Source: Phylloscopus collybita (taxonomy: Eukaryota; Chordata; Aves; Passeriformes; Phylloscopidae). Taken from it: a stretch of 64,000 nt of DNA. The position numbers and the translations under genes are program-made. The notes under the pieces are model-generated. The model was not told the DNA's origin, did not search any database, and saw nothing but the letters and a program-made list of their open reading frames with translations. Positions 35,401 to 42,782 of this stretch are shown here, one piece after another. Location: NCBI GenBank assembly GCA_027886175.1, contig JAJNNQ010000023.1, positions 6,620,501-6,684,500 of the forward strand, read 5' to 3'. Numbering within the stretch: the stretch's first letter is position 1; each line of letters begins with the position of its first letter.

Positions 35401-38400
35401 ATGAAGCCACCCCCGTGTCCCCCTCCCCTCCTCTCTCGCAGCGCATGTCGGCGCAGGAGGCCATGCCAGTGATGAACGGAGTCTCGGGCTCTGACAGCGA
35501 CGGGTACAACCACTGGTCTGAGATGAAGCCAGCACAGCCCAAATCTTTATCTCCTCCCCAGCCTCAGAAGCAGCTGAGTGACTCTTACTCCAATACACTC
35601 CCAGTTCGCAAAAATGTGCCACCGAAAAACAGCTACGCCTCAGGTGAGGCCCCAGCCCCGCTGCCAGGGGCTCTGGAGCCGGCTGTGCCGGGCAGTGCCC
35701 ACAGGAGAGGTTGGGGGGACCAGCTGGGGGTGGTTATTGGGGTGCTGGGGGTGGGGGGACAGTGACCGATAGCGTCCCTTTGGTGTCACATGCTGCTCGT
35801 GCCTCTTGGCCTGGGTGTTAGGAGATGCTGGAGCTGGGCTCTGCCCTGGGGTTTCACAGGATTTCCAGGAGGAAAATCTTGTGGAATCCGGCACAGGGAA
35901 CCTGCTCCCTTTGCTGTGCCTGGTGGGTGAGCCGAGGGTCTGATCCTGCTTGTTGAGGGGGAAGATGTGAGTCGCGCTGAAGGGTTTAGTGCAACCTGGG
36001 CTGAAATAAGGAGCGGGGGGGCCTCCACTGTGCCTGGGGATGGCCTTGGGGTCAAGGATTTGGGGCACCCACTGGTCTCTGTTCCCCCAGCTGAAAACAA
36101 GACACTGCCACGCTCCAGCTCCATGGCCGCCGGGCTTGAGAGGAACGGCCGGACGAGGGTGCAGGCGATTTTCTCGCACGCTGCCGGGGATAACAGCACC
36201 CTCCTGAGCTTCAAGGAGGGGGACCTCATCACACTGCTGGTGCCCGAGGCCCGGGACGGCTGGCATTACGGAGAGAGCGAGAAAACCAAAATGTGAGTGT
36301 GCTGGGAGCAGCCTCGTCCGGATGCTCCGTGGACAAACCTGGGTTTGGCTTCATCCCCGCCTTTGCCTTTCAGGAGGGGCTGGTTTCCTTTCTCTTACAC
36401 ACGGGTCCTTGACAATGATGGCAGCGAGCGGGTCCACACCAGGTAAGAGCATTGTGTGGGGTGACAGGGAGTCTGTGTCCTTGGACTGGGAATTAGGAAT
36501 TCCTTAGGAATTCTTGTTAGGAATAACAGCACAGGGGGGTGGTTGCTGCTTCTGGGTGGCTTTTGCCACGAGTGGATGGGTGGCCTGGGGGTCTCCGCGT
36601 GGAGCTGACGCCTCTGCTCTGGGCCCCCCAGCCTGCAGCAAGGGAAGAGCAGCAGCACTGGCAACCTCCTGGACAAGGACGACATCTCCATCCCGCCGCC
36701 CGACTATGGCATGGCCTCCCAGGCCTTCCCGGCACAGGGCGGCAACACCTTCAAGCAGCGGCCGTACAGCGTGGCCGTGCCCGCCTTCTCCCAGGTGAGC
36801 CTCTCCCTCCGGCCTCTCTCGCTCTGGGGGGACGTTTGAGGAGCTGGGGATGCTGGAGCAGCTCCCTGGGGACAGTCCCTGCTGCGGTGGCCGGGGGTCT
36901 GCAGCTCCCTGTCCCGCCGGGATGGGATGAGCGGGAGCGTTCCCGGTGTGCTGCGGCTGCCTGGGGGTGCCGAGGGCGGCTCTCCAACCTCTCTTCGTTG
37001 TTTTAGGACTACCTAATGCCCTATGGGTGTGCAATTAAAGACTATGCCAGTGGCCTCTGCCAAGCACCCTCCGCTCACTACAAGCCTTACACTAGGTCGA
37101 CAGCTGTAAGTCCGACGCTTGCAATGTTTCCCTTGGGATTTACGGACATTTGGCTGTTCTGTGCCTGGTGAGCCGCGTGCCTTGCCTGGACCCTGCTCCT
37201 GCCCAGCACCTCTCCTGGGGTGAAGGGATGAAGGGAGCTGATGGATGGGGAGCAATGGGCAAGGCACAGGGGGCAGTGGCACAAAACGGCCCTGTAAACC
37301 CCCAAAGGACAACACTTGCTGACTCCATGGGAGTCTCCCACCAGAAACAGGCTGCTCACAGGCAGCTGGAAGTGTTTTCTCTGGCACATGCTCATTCAAG
37401 CCGGTGACAGTCCTGTGGGGACACTGGGGCAGATCCTAGACAGGATTCCAGAGTGTCCAAAGCAAGCCCAGGGCTTCTTGGAAAACAAGCCAGGGAGGAT
37501 GCACAAGCAGATGAGAGCAGCCTAACCCAGGGGCTGCTGGTGTAGTGGAGCTCTCCCACCAGAATGTGCACAGTGGGGTGAGCCATGCTGGCATCATGTG
37601 CTGGCTGGTGAGGAGAGGATGAGGAGGGAGAGAGAAGGGCAGTCAGCACCAACTCTTTGACTGGGATCTGGTCCTCTCTGCAGGGAGTGGGGTGGAAGCA
37701 CAGCCCCACTTCTTGCTGCTTTGCTGGGGTTTTCCAGCAGGATTTGCTGCTGGGGTTGGTATTTGTGACTGGGAGCATTCCTGGGAAGATGGGAATGTGG
37801 GTCTCTGGTCGCTGCTGCGTGGCCAGCTCAAAGACCAGAGACTCCCCCTCTTTCCTGGGGTGGTCCCATGTTTGTCCTGGAGAGCAGAGCTCCAGTGGTA
37901 CCCCAGGGCAGGCAGGGATGTCCCTGGGGGATGTTCTCCAGGCCTGCTCCCCGTCTGCCCCCCTGAAAAGCCTGCTCAGCACCGGCTAAAGGAGAAAATG
38001 GTCCAAAACCCTGTGGGTTTCTGGTGGGAGTGAATACAGGCAGCCCCTCTTTCCACAGAACATTTCACTGGTGTCTCTCAGTCGTGTCCCTTTCCAACAG
38101 TCTCAGTGTCTCGAAGCAGCAGAGCTCTGTTCCCCAGAGGGGCTGGGCAGGGCAGAGCAGAGCAGGGCTCTCCCAGCAGTTGCCTTTCCATGTCTGGCCA
38201 GATCAATTCTACAGAGAGTGGTGCAACTTCACTCCCTGCTGTCTGAATCCCATTCCAGTCATCTCCATATCTCCCTTTCCTCTCCAAATGCATCAGCTCT
38301 TGGCCCTGGGTCCTGATGCACTTTGGTTTGTTCGTGTGACCCTCTGGTGACACCTGAGCAGGCACAGCCCACACGTCACTCACTGTGCTTCCTCCCCTCC

Positions 38401-41400
38401 TCTCCACAGGGTCTCGATGACTACGGGACGAGGTCTGTCAGCAGGTAAGATGTCACCTTCCTGTCACATTCCCTGCGAACTGTTGATGTTGGCTGTGGGC
38501 AGAGCCATGGGGCTGTGTCCCCACAGGAGTCCATCTCTGCATGGGCTCCCCGGGGGGCTCCAGTGGCTGGGATGGGGCCAGGTCTCATCTGTGAGAGTGG
38601 GGGGACCCAGGGAGGGCAGGTCCCAGGGCCAGCCTGGTGTCCCCAGCCTCGTGCTCCTCCAGAGAGTCGCGTCTCCCAACCTCCTCCGGGCTCACGCCTG
38701 GATAGCGAAGCCACGGAGAGCCCACGCTCCGGGGTCTTTCCCCAGTGCCTGCTCCGTCCCCTGTGCCTCGGAGCTGCCCCGTCTCGCTCTGGGGGCTAAG
38801 CCAAGCCCGTGGCTGGGCGGAGCTCGCCGCCCGTCGGTCGGTCCGTGGTGGGTCCCGCGGTGCCGGGAGGGGAGCTGGGCTCCCGGCTCGGTGCTGCCCC
38901 GCGGCCACTCTGGCATCTCTGTGCTTTGTTCCGCAGCGGCAGTGGCAGTTTGGTATCAACGGTGTGAGGACACCTGGCCTCGCAGCGGCCCCTTGCTGCT
39001 TGGAAGAGCTTTCTGCTTCTTTCTCCCCTTTTTTTCCCCCTTCCCTTTCGTTTCTCTTTCTCTACTTCTTTTGGATTTGAAACTCTTGTGATCTTCAAGG
39101 AAACCATGGTGCTTCTCACCCCTCCCCGGTGTTCACAGTGCCCTTGTTTCTGAAGCCTTTTTGGAGCAGAAACTGCTGCCAGGTCTGTGCTCACAGCCCA
39201 GGTGCAGTTGTCACTTAGTGGGACCCGGTGTTTGTCCTCCCGTGTGATGTTAGCGATGCACTGTCCCCCCCCAGGGGCCGCGCTGGCCGCCCCGCACGAG
39301 CCTGGACCAAACTCCCAGACCGGATCACATATGCATGGCCTCTGGTGTCCGTACTGTTACTGAGCATCCGGGATGCCCGCGCCCGGGATGCCGTTCCCGG
39401 AGGGGCGGCAGCGTCCCCGCTCCTCCCCCTCGGCCCGATCCGCTTCCATCCCACCGCGGTGGCTTTGGGAGAAGCGGATGGCACAGAGCTCCCGCCCCGG
39501 GGAAAGGGCTGCTCTTCTGGGCTGGGGTCCCGCTGGCCGTGGGAACCCCCCCGGAAGGGTTACTCCTGGTTGTTTTATAAATATATATATATATATATTT
39601 TTTGTAGCAAGGTATTGTTACCTCACGTTAGGGCTGGGGCTCCGAGGACTGCTCGCATCCCCAAACCAGGCTTGAGTGAGGCAGCCCCGGCGCTGCGGCC
39701 CCGTGGGGGGCTCGGCGGTGCCCGGGGGGGCTCCCACCCCGCACTGGGGGTCCCACCCCGCGCTAGCCCGGCCGTAGCCCTCCCAGTGCCCGTGGCCGTC
39801 TCCACTGCAAAGCTGTTCACGCTTTTTTCTGATGTGATTTTTAACACCTCTGACATTGCCTGTTTACTGGGACATTGCTGGCAATAGACCTCCCCCCCTC
39901 CCCCGGACCAGTTTTTGGGTTATCTCCTCGCCTACGGGCACACTGTTCTGAGCCCCTCCTGCATCGATGTCCGAATTTTGCTAAGGATTTTTAACCCAGG
40001 ATATTTCACGATGAATGACTGAATGTAGAGGGGAAAAAAAAAAAAAAAAACAAACAACAATCACAAACCCAGCCTAGCAAAGCCTGTGTGGAGATTGTAA
40101 AGTGCTGAAAAACCTTTTTTTAAAAGCCAGAGAGAATTGTGCCCTGTACTGAGTTATTGTTTGAATAAAAGTTTTATTTATTGCATTGAGCTGGGCCTCG
40201 GTGTCTTTTTCGGCTGCCGTGCCTGCGTGCTGCCCTCACCGCCTGCATCGCCCACCGCGCATTCCCAGGCCGTGTTTTTGTTCCCTGCTCCGTCCCTGGG
40301 GACGCTGCCTGTGCGCGCTCAGCCCCGCCGGCACTAAACAGCTTCGCTGAGCGGGAGCAGCGACAGCTGCTTTAGAGCCGGGTCCCCTCTCCCTCTGAGC
40401 ATCTGAGGGGGTGATGCCGCTCCTGCTGCCGCATGCCGAGGCTCCGGCTGCGCTTTCCCGGCGGTGGGAAAGCGGCGATGGCCGGCACGGGAGGGAAGGA
40501 AGCCGCCCCCTCCCTTCCGCAGCCCCCGCCGTGCCCGGCCGCTGCACTCCCACAGCTCCCGGCTGGCCGTGCCCTTCCTTCCCCTCCTCACAGCACCAGC
40601 GACTCAATAAACATGACTTTTCCTCCTTTCTCTTCTTTTTTCCTCCTGTTTCCTCTGCCCGCCGGCGCTGCGTGCAGGGTGGCCAGCGGGCTCTCGGGCC
40701 GGGTGGCCACCGGCTCGTGTGGCCTTTAAGTGTCTCCTTAACCGCGACCTTCTGTTCCCATCGAGCGTCCCGGTGTCCTCCAACCTGCCTTCTGTTTCCC
40801 TTGCAGCCCCGATGTTGAAGTGGCCAGGTTTTGAGGTGCCCCTGCCCGTAGTTAGTAAGTGACGCTGTCGCGGGGCCGAGCCCTGGGTGCGCTGAGCAGC
40901 GGGGGCTGCGCGGGGACGGTGCCACCGCTCTGCTTCCCGCTGCACCCGGCCGAGCGCGTCCCCTCCCTCAGTCACCGCTTGTCCCCGTCCCGCTGGCCGG
41001 AGCTCCGGGGGCTCCCCGGCTGCCGCTGCTGCTCGCCCCGCTGCCGCGGCTGCGCTTCCCGGGATGCTGAGCTGCTGCTGCGCTTCCCCCGCTCCCCGTA
41101 ACCGGCTCTTTGGTTGTAGGTGTCCGGTGTCCGCCGCTGTCCCCAGCCCGCTCCGGCGGGGCGGGGCACGTCCGCACTAACCGCAAGTTTTTTGAGCAGC
41201 TTTTTTTTTGTTGTAGACTCGTCCCAGGTGCCTCCTCGTCCTGGCCCCAGGGACGGGATGCAGGAGCCTCCCCAGGAGTCGAGACCCTCCTCGCTGGCAC
41301 TGCAGAGCCTGGAGAGCCCCTTCCCCGTTTCTCTTTGATCCATGAACTGCTTTCCCTGGAGCTGCAGGCTCCAGCCCAGTGGCTCTTCTCTGCCAGTACA

Positions 41401-42782
41401 GAAATAGTTAAATGAGCCCCGGGTGACTCATCAAAGCAACTTTTCCTCTCCCTCCAGTCCTGAGAATCTATTTTGGCATCCTGGGAGGGAAAGTGATCTA
41501 AGCATCTGCATTAATTAGATGTGAAATTAATTACCCTATTTTTAAGCAAGAGTCATTTATCTTTTAAGGAAAGAAAAAGCGAACGTGGAGAGGTGAGGGA
41601 TGGCACAGAGGGGGCCTGGGGCTGACAAAGAGCGCCTGTCCCAGAGGGGTGCAGGTCCCAGGATCTTCCTTCTGCTCTGGGAGATGGCTGGGGACATCCC
41701 AAAGCTTCTGGGGACATCCCAAAGCTGCTCGGTCCAGGTGCACATGGTGACTTTACCTGAACCCACGTCAGGGGTAGCAGGGCTGTGCCCCCACGGTGGG
41801 TGACCGGCCAGTGGCCCAGCTGTGGGACCTGGCATGGGGGGCCATGGCCACTGCTTCCAGTGGGGACAGGAGGATTGTGTGGCTCCCTGGGGAGGGCCAG
41901 GGGCACTGGGCAGGTGAGACAGAGAGGCTGCAGGGAGGTCGGGGTGCTTGGTGGCTCCCCAGGCAGCCAGAGGGACCCCCAGAGCTGCCCACACCCCCTG
42001 GGAATTAAGTCCTGCTGGGAGAGCACAGAGGGGACCTCCTGGAGAAGGGGTAAGGATGCTCCCTGTGCCAAGGCAGTCCTTGTACCCTGTCCTGGCCAAG
42101 TGATGATGGCAGCAGGAGGGTGCTGGGGACACCCCAGGTAGGTGAAACCCAAGGTCAGCCCGTCTGAGCTCTGGACTCTGACAAGCTCATCCAGGTGTCC
42201 CTAGTCTCCCACACGTCCTCTTGCATATGAACTTCTTCAGAGGCAGCCCAAGGGCTCTGCAGGGGGCTCTGCCAGCTCTGCCCTTGGCCAGGACGTGAAG
42301 CCATAACCTCCTGCTCCAGGGCTGGGCGGTCCCACAGTACTCCCATCTGTGGCAAGCCCAGCCTTGGAGGAGGCTGGGGCAGCTTCATCAGCCCTGGGCC
42401 CCAGTGGCATCCCCAGCTTTAGGCTGAAGGAGAGTGAGGTAGGAGAACATTCCCCTGCAGCTGCACTCGGCTCATCTCTGACCCACCACGACTTAGCTGG
42501 GAGAGGAGCTGAGGAGTGGGGGCAGCTCAAGGAGTGGGGGCAGCTTGGCTGGGGGCTCATCAAGGCAGAGCTTTTCCAGTTTAACCCCTTCCCAAACGCT
42601 GTGGGCCCTGGGGTCTCGCCAGTCACCGCTTGCTGTGCTGGTGCCCTGTCCTCTCCAGGCCTCCACCCCCTGTTAACGCTTCCTTCCTCTTCCTCTTCCT
42701 CTTCCTCCACAGGAACCCCTTTGCCAACGTCCAGCTGAAGCCAACGGTGACGAACGACCGCTCAGCTCCACTCATCAGCTGA
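5339..42782 (+). CDS. BAIAP2: BAIAP2 (IRSp53) gene, whole coding span with introns
   Basis: Scaffold protein that bends membrane outward through its I-BAR (IMD) domain and couples Rac/Cdc42 to WAVE, Eps8, Mena and N-WASP at filopodia and postsynaptic sites (family knowledge). Joining the exons listed below gives a continuous frame of 542 codons with the distal tail and no cassette; the two other tails give 529 and 528. Seen in the translation: IMD about residues 1-240, with the basic patch KKLRKK at 148-153; a partial CRIB segment about 270-296 (ISDPIPGAKPLPVPP); a proline/serine linker; and an SH3 domain about 384-447 (AIFSHAAGDNSTLLSF, then GWFPFSYTRVL). All splice sites are GT/AG and phases agree. 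The gene is tail-to-tail with AATK, as in mammals. The product is close to the human protein throughout, and the identification is firm. Confidence 0.97.
9070..9400 (-). mobile_element. CR1 fragment with internal tandem expansion
   Basis: Reverse-orientation CR1 text (gggaggttggaaaagccctc, then agcactgccaaggccactaa and a gtgccacatcc segment). The part after this is amplified into the 34-bp array described separately, after which sequence like cttccagggatgttgccct resumes. Confidence 0.65.
9159..9362. repeat. 34-bp tandem array, six copies
   Basis: Six head-to-tail copies starting at 9159, 9193, 9227, 9261, 9295 and 9329. The first five are nearly identical and the sixth has drifted. The unit starts aggtgccacatccctgtggt and ends gagcccttcc. 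It matches the CR1 segment expected at this point, so it probably arose by duplication within the element. There are no spacers, so it is not a CRISPR-like array. Confidence 0.92.
9440..9520 (+). mobile_element. CR1 3' tail (forward)
   Basis: Reads aggatgatccttacaggctc and cttccagctggggatatttt, then ccatgattct: the standard CR1 terminal region in forward orientation, facing the reverse copy just upstream. Confidence 0.6.
12541..12616 (+). CDS. BAIAP2: BAIAP2 coding exon 2 (IMD)
   Basis: Encodes TIMEQFNPSLRNFISMGKTY and on to EKALA, with one base left for the next codon. Acceptor ttccctttag, donor gtaagt. It is the first helix region of the I-BAR dimer. Intron 1 before it is about 7.1 kb. Confidence 0.96.
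12617..14409 (+). other. BAIAP2: BAIAP2 intron 2
   Basis: About 1.8 kb of unique sequence. A less GC-rich block at 14080-14210 (tgatattcaattattccgca) looks unlike its surroundings. No exon seen. Confidence 0.8.
14410..14496 (+). CDS. BAIAP2: BAIAP2 coding exon 3 (IMD)
   Basis: Encodes MTYAAKGYFDALVKMGELAS and on to QGSKEL, with split codons at both ends (phase 1 in, phase 1 out). Acceptor tctttttag, donor gtaagt. Part of the I-BAR helical bundle. Confidence 0.97.
16049..16177 (-). mobile_element. CR1 fragment (reverse)
   Basis: Contains ggtttgggctggaaggggcc, gggcagggacaccttccacc and gctccaagccccatc in CR1 order. Confidence 0.85.
17715..17840 (-). mobile_element. CR1 fragment (reverse)
   Basis: Contains tttacagctcatccagtgcc, cagagacaccttccactgtc and gctccaagcccttccaacct, again in CR1 order. 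Confidence 0.8.
19360..19465 (-). mobile_element. Poly-A run and CR1 fragment (reverse)
   Basis: A run of A bases is followed by ttcaggctggaaaagccctc and gctgagcccaagtgttgacc, a short reverse CR1 piece. Confidence 0.65.
21356..21417. repeat. Short tandem repeat of gtgtgacactgca units
   Basis: Three imperfect copies of about 20-24 bp around gtgtgacactgcagac, inside BAIAP2 intron 3. Confidence 0.75.
22538..22599 (+). CDS. BAIAP2: BAIAP2 coding exon 4 (IMD)
   Basis: Encodes DVLFQMAEVHRQIQNQLEEM after a split glycine; it ends on a codon boundary at donor gtgagt. Acceptor tctccacag. Intron 3 before it is about 8 kb, while the next two introns are under 300 bp. Confidence 0.97.
22882..22953 (+). 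CDS. BAIAP2: BAIAP2 coding exon 5 (IMD)
   Basis: Twenty-four codons, LKSFHNELLTQLEQKVELDS then RYLS, in phase 0 at both ends. Acceptor ctcccttta-g, donor gtgagt. Confidence 0.97.
23247..23384 (+). CDS. BAIAP2: BAIAP2 coding exon 6 (IMD basic patch)
   Basis: Forty-six codons from AALKKYQTEQ to KYSDKELQ. It contains ELKKLRKKSQGSK; residues 148, 149, 152 and 153 match the four lysines (142, 143, 146, 147 in human numbering) that bind acidic membrane and actin in the I-BAR family. Donor gtagga. Confidence 0.97.
23724..23790. repeat. 16-bp tandem repeat
   Basis: Four copies of gtgggtgtgacaccag with drift at the end. Confidence 0.85.
24496..24600. repeat. Degenerate G-rich repeat (gggctggggggtgatggagca)
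   Basis: Two clear copies of gctggggggtgatggagcag followed by diverged gcagggctgggaggt units. Confidence 0.7.
25060..25112 (+). mobile_element. CR1 3' end (forward)
   Basis: Ends with cccttccaactcagaatatt and ctgtgattctgtg, the diagnostic CR1 terminus. Confidence 0.75.
25378..25455. repeat. 21-bp tandem repeat
   Basis: Three to four copies of a unit like gaggaggtgaaaatgggcatt with point changes. Confidence 0.8.
26740..27020. promoter_or_regulatory. Candidate conserved noncoding element, BAIAP2 intron 6
   Basis: About 280 bp of low-GC, non-repetitive sequence (for example aaagaatttatcaaatcata and taatcagcctaaatagc-like runs) inside GC-rich DNA, with many short homeobox- and Sox-like cores. 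Unique AT-rich islands of this type in bird introns are often conserved enhancers, but I have no alignment. Confidence 0.3.
27309..27358. repeat. 23-bp direct duplication
   Basis: Two adjacent copies of a unit beginning tcaaactgtgaaggactcaa. Confidence 0.85.
27400..27660 (+). mobile_element. CR1 LINE fragment (forward)
   Basis: Shows the CR1 3' UTR text in order: agaagagaagccccttccag, gctggagagggactttggac, ggagaaattcttccctctga, then gaagctgtggctgctccatc and ctggaactgttcctgg. This is the longest CR1 copy seen in the window. Confidence 0.9.
30350..30660. promoter_or_regulatory. Candidate conserved noncoding element, BAIAP2 intron 6
   Basis: A unique, low-GC block with ccattttgtgatggaataac, ggagcatatttacataaagt and tataaagctctgagtac, quite unlike the surrounding repeats. 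The POU/octamer-like atttacat and several TATA-like cores suggest an enhancer or alternative promoter. No exon recognised. Confidence 0.35.
32465..32580. repeat. 22-bp tandem repeat, about five copies
   Basis: Unit ggcagggtccctgtgccatc with small changes, about 400 bp before BAIAP2 exon 7. Confidence 0.85.
32960..33112 (+). CDS. BAIAP2: BAIAP2 coding exon 7 (IMD)
   Basis: Fifty-one codons, YIEAISNKQGELENYVSDGY through EKQCAVAKSAITYHAK, phase 0 at both ends. Acceptor ctgttccag, donor gtgagt. The longest intron of the gene, about 9.6 kb, precedes it. The end (SAITYHAK) differs slightly from the human sequence as I remember it. Confidence 0.97.
33113..34552 (+). other. BAIAP2: BAIAP2 intron 7
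   Basis: About 1.4 kb, no repeat or extra exon recognised. Confidence 0.85.
34553..34780 (+). CDS. BAIAP2: BAIAP2 coding exon 8 (end of IMD and partial CRIB)
   Basis: Seventy-six codons from GKEMLTQKLPLWQQ to PPELAPFVG. The first half ends the I-BAR domain (PERAIQLMQQ). The second half, SNLIISDPIPGAKPLPVPP, is the unusual CRIB segment that binds Cdc42. Donor gtaagt; phase 0 at both ends. Confidence 0.97.
34781..36090 (+). other. BAIAP2: BAIAP2 introns 8 and 9 (flanking exon 9)
   Basis: Intron 8 (34781-35441) and intron 9 (35644-36090) are unique sequence; nothing else seen. Confidence 0.8.
35442..35643 (+). CDS. BAIAP2: BAIAP2 coding exon 9 (proline/serine linker)
   Basis: Encodes RMSAQEAMPVMNGVSGSDSD then the linker QPKSLSPPQPQKQLSDSYSN and TLPVRKNVPPKNSYAS. 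This linker holds 14-3-3-binding phosphosites in mammals (the TLPV segment is kept). One base is left for a split alanine codon. Acceptor ctctctcgcag, donor gtgagg. Confidence 0.96.
36091..36292 (+). CDS. BAIAP2: BAIAP2 coding exon 10 (SH3, first part)
   Basis: Encodes ENKTLPRSSSMAAGLERNGR and then the SH3 start, VQAIFSHAAGDNSTLLSFKE, through the DGWHYGESEKTK loop. KTLPRSSS is a second 14-3-3-type segment. It ends two bases into a methionine codon. Confidence 0.97.
36374..36442 (+). CDS. BAIAP2: BAIAP2 coding exon 11 (SH3, end)
   Basis: Completes the SH3 domain: RGWFPFSYTRVLDNDGSERV followed by HT and a split serine. Intron 10 before it is only 81 bp and intron 11 after it 189 bp. Donor gtaaga. 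Confidence 0.97.
36632..36794 (+). CDS. BAIAP2: BAIAP2 coding exon 12 (last constitutive long exon)
   Basis: Encodes LQQGKSSSTGNLLDKDDISI, PPPDYGMASQAFPAQ, and KQRPYSVAVPAFSQ, ending in phase 0 at donor gtgagc. The phase-0 end allows the next 99-bp cassette to be used or skipped without a frame change. Confidence 0.97.
37007..37105 (+). CDS. BAIAP2: Candidate 33-codon cassette exon of BAIAP2
   Basis: Between exons 12 and 14 lies an open 99-bp block with a strong polypyrimidine acceptor (ctcttcgttgttttag) and donor gtaagt, phase 0 at both ends. It reads DYLMPYGCAIKDYASGLCQA then PSAHYKPYTRSTA: tyrosine-rich, no stop. If used it would lengthen the region between the SH3 domain and the tail from 542 to 575 residues in the distal-tail form. 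I do not recognise it from the usual human isoforms. The splice signals and frame support a real, probably tissue-limited exon, but expression is unproven. Confidence 0.65.
38410..38444 (+). CDS. BAIAP2: BAIAP2 coding exon 14 (branch point for the three tails)
   Basis: Thirty-five bases, GLDDYGTRSVS plus two bases AG. The split codon becomes Ser or Arg depending on which of the three last exons follows (38937, 40807 or 42713). Acceptor tctccacag, donor gtaaga. Confidence 0.95.
38937..38967 (+). CDS. BAIAP2: BAIAP2 alternative last exon A: PDZ-binding tail
   Basis: After acceptor gttccgcag the frame gives S-GSGSLVSTV and a TGA stop. The final STV is a class I PDZ ligand; the matching mammalian tail binds PSD-95-type proteins at synapses. 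The predicted protein has 529 residues without the cassette. Its 3'UTR runs to a canonical AATAAA at 40164. Confidence 0.93.
39582..39600. repeat. (TA)n run in tail A 3'UTR
   Basis: atatatatatatatatat-type run within the 3'UTR of BAIAP2 tail A. Confidence 0.9.
40164..40169 (+). terminator. BAIAP2: Poly(A) signal AATAAA for BAIAP2 tail A
   Basis: AATAAA in ttgaataaaagttttattta, followed within 40 bp by a G/T-rich stretch (cctcggtgtctttttcgg). This is the only canonical + strand signal soon after the tail A stop. Confidence 0.8.
40807..40834 (+). CDS. BAIAP2: BAIAP2 alternative last exon B: short DVEVARF tail
   Basis: Acceptor ctgtttcccttgcag, then S-PDVEVARF and TGA. I recall a mammalian IRSp53 isoform ending in S-A-D-V-E-V-A-R-F, so this is a conserved tail with one Ala to Pro change. 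The predicted protein has 528 residues without the cassette. I see no canonical AATAAA between this stop and the next terminal exon, so its 3' end is unknown. Confidence 0.88.
42713..42782 (+). CDS. BAIAP2: BAIAP2 alternative last exon C: long WH2-like tail
   Basis: A strong pyrimidine tract (repeated ttcctc, then ccacag) precedes R-NPFANVQLKPTVTNDRSAPL and IS, then TGA. The tail is nearly the same as that of the human long isoform. LKPT resembles the WH2 actin-binding core LKKT, so weak actin binding is possible. The predicted protein has 542 residues without the cassette. Confidence 0.95.

Larger units (their letters stand above)
38968..40190 (+). other. BAIAP2: 3'UTR of BAIAP2 tail A
   Basis: About 1.2 kb with no open frame of interest, holding a (TA)n run at 39582-39600, a long A run at 40034-40050, and the poly(A) signal near its end. 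The cleavage point, about 20 bp after the signal, is inferred. Confidence 0.75.

Noticed and set aside
40606..40611. AATAAA at 40606 as a BAIAP2 end
   Set aside because: It lies about 200 bp before the acceptor of tail B and 400 bp after the better tail A signal; in intron for tails B and C.
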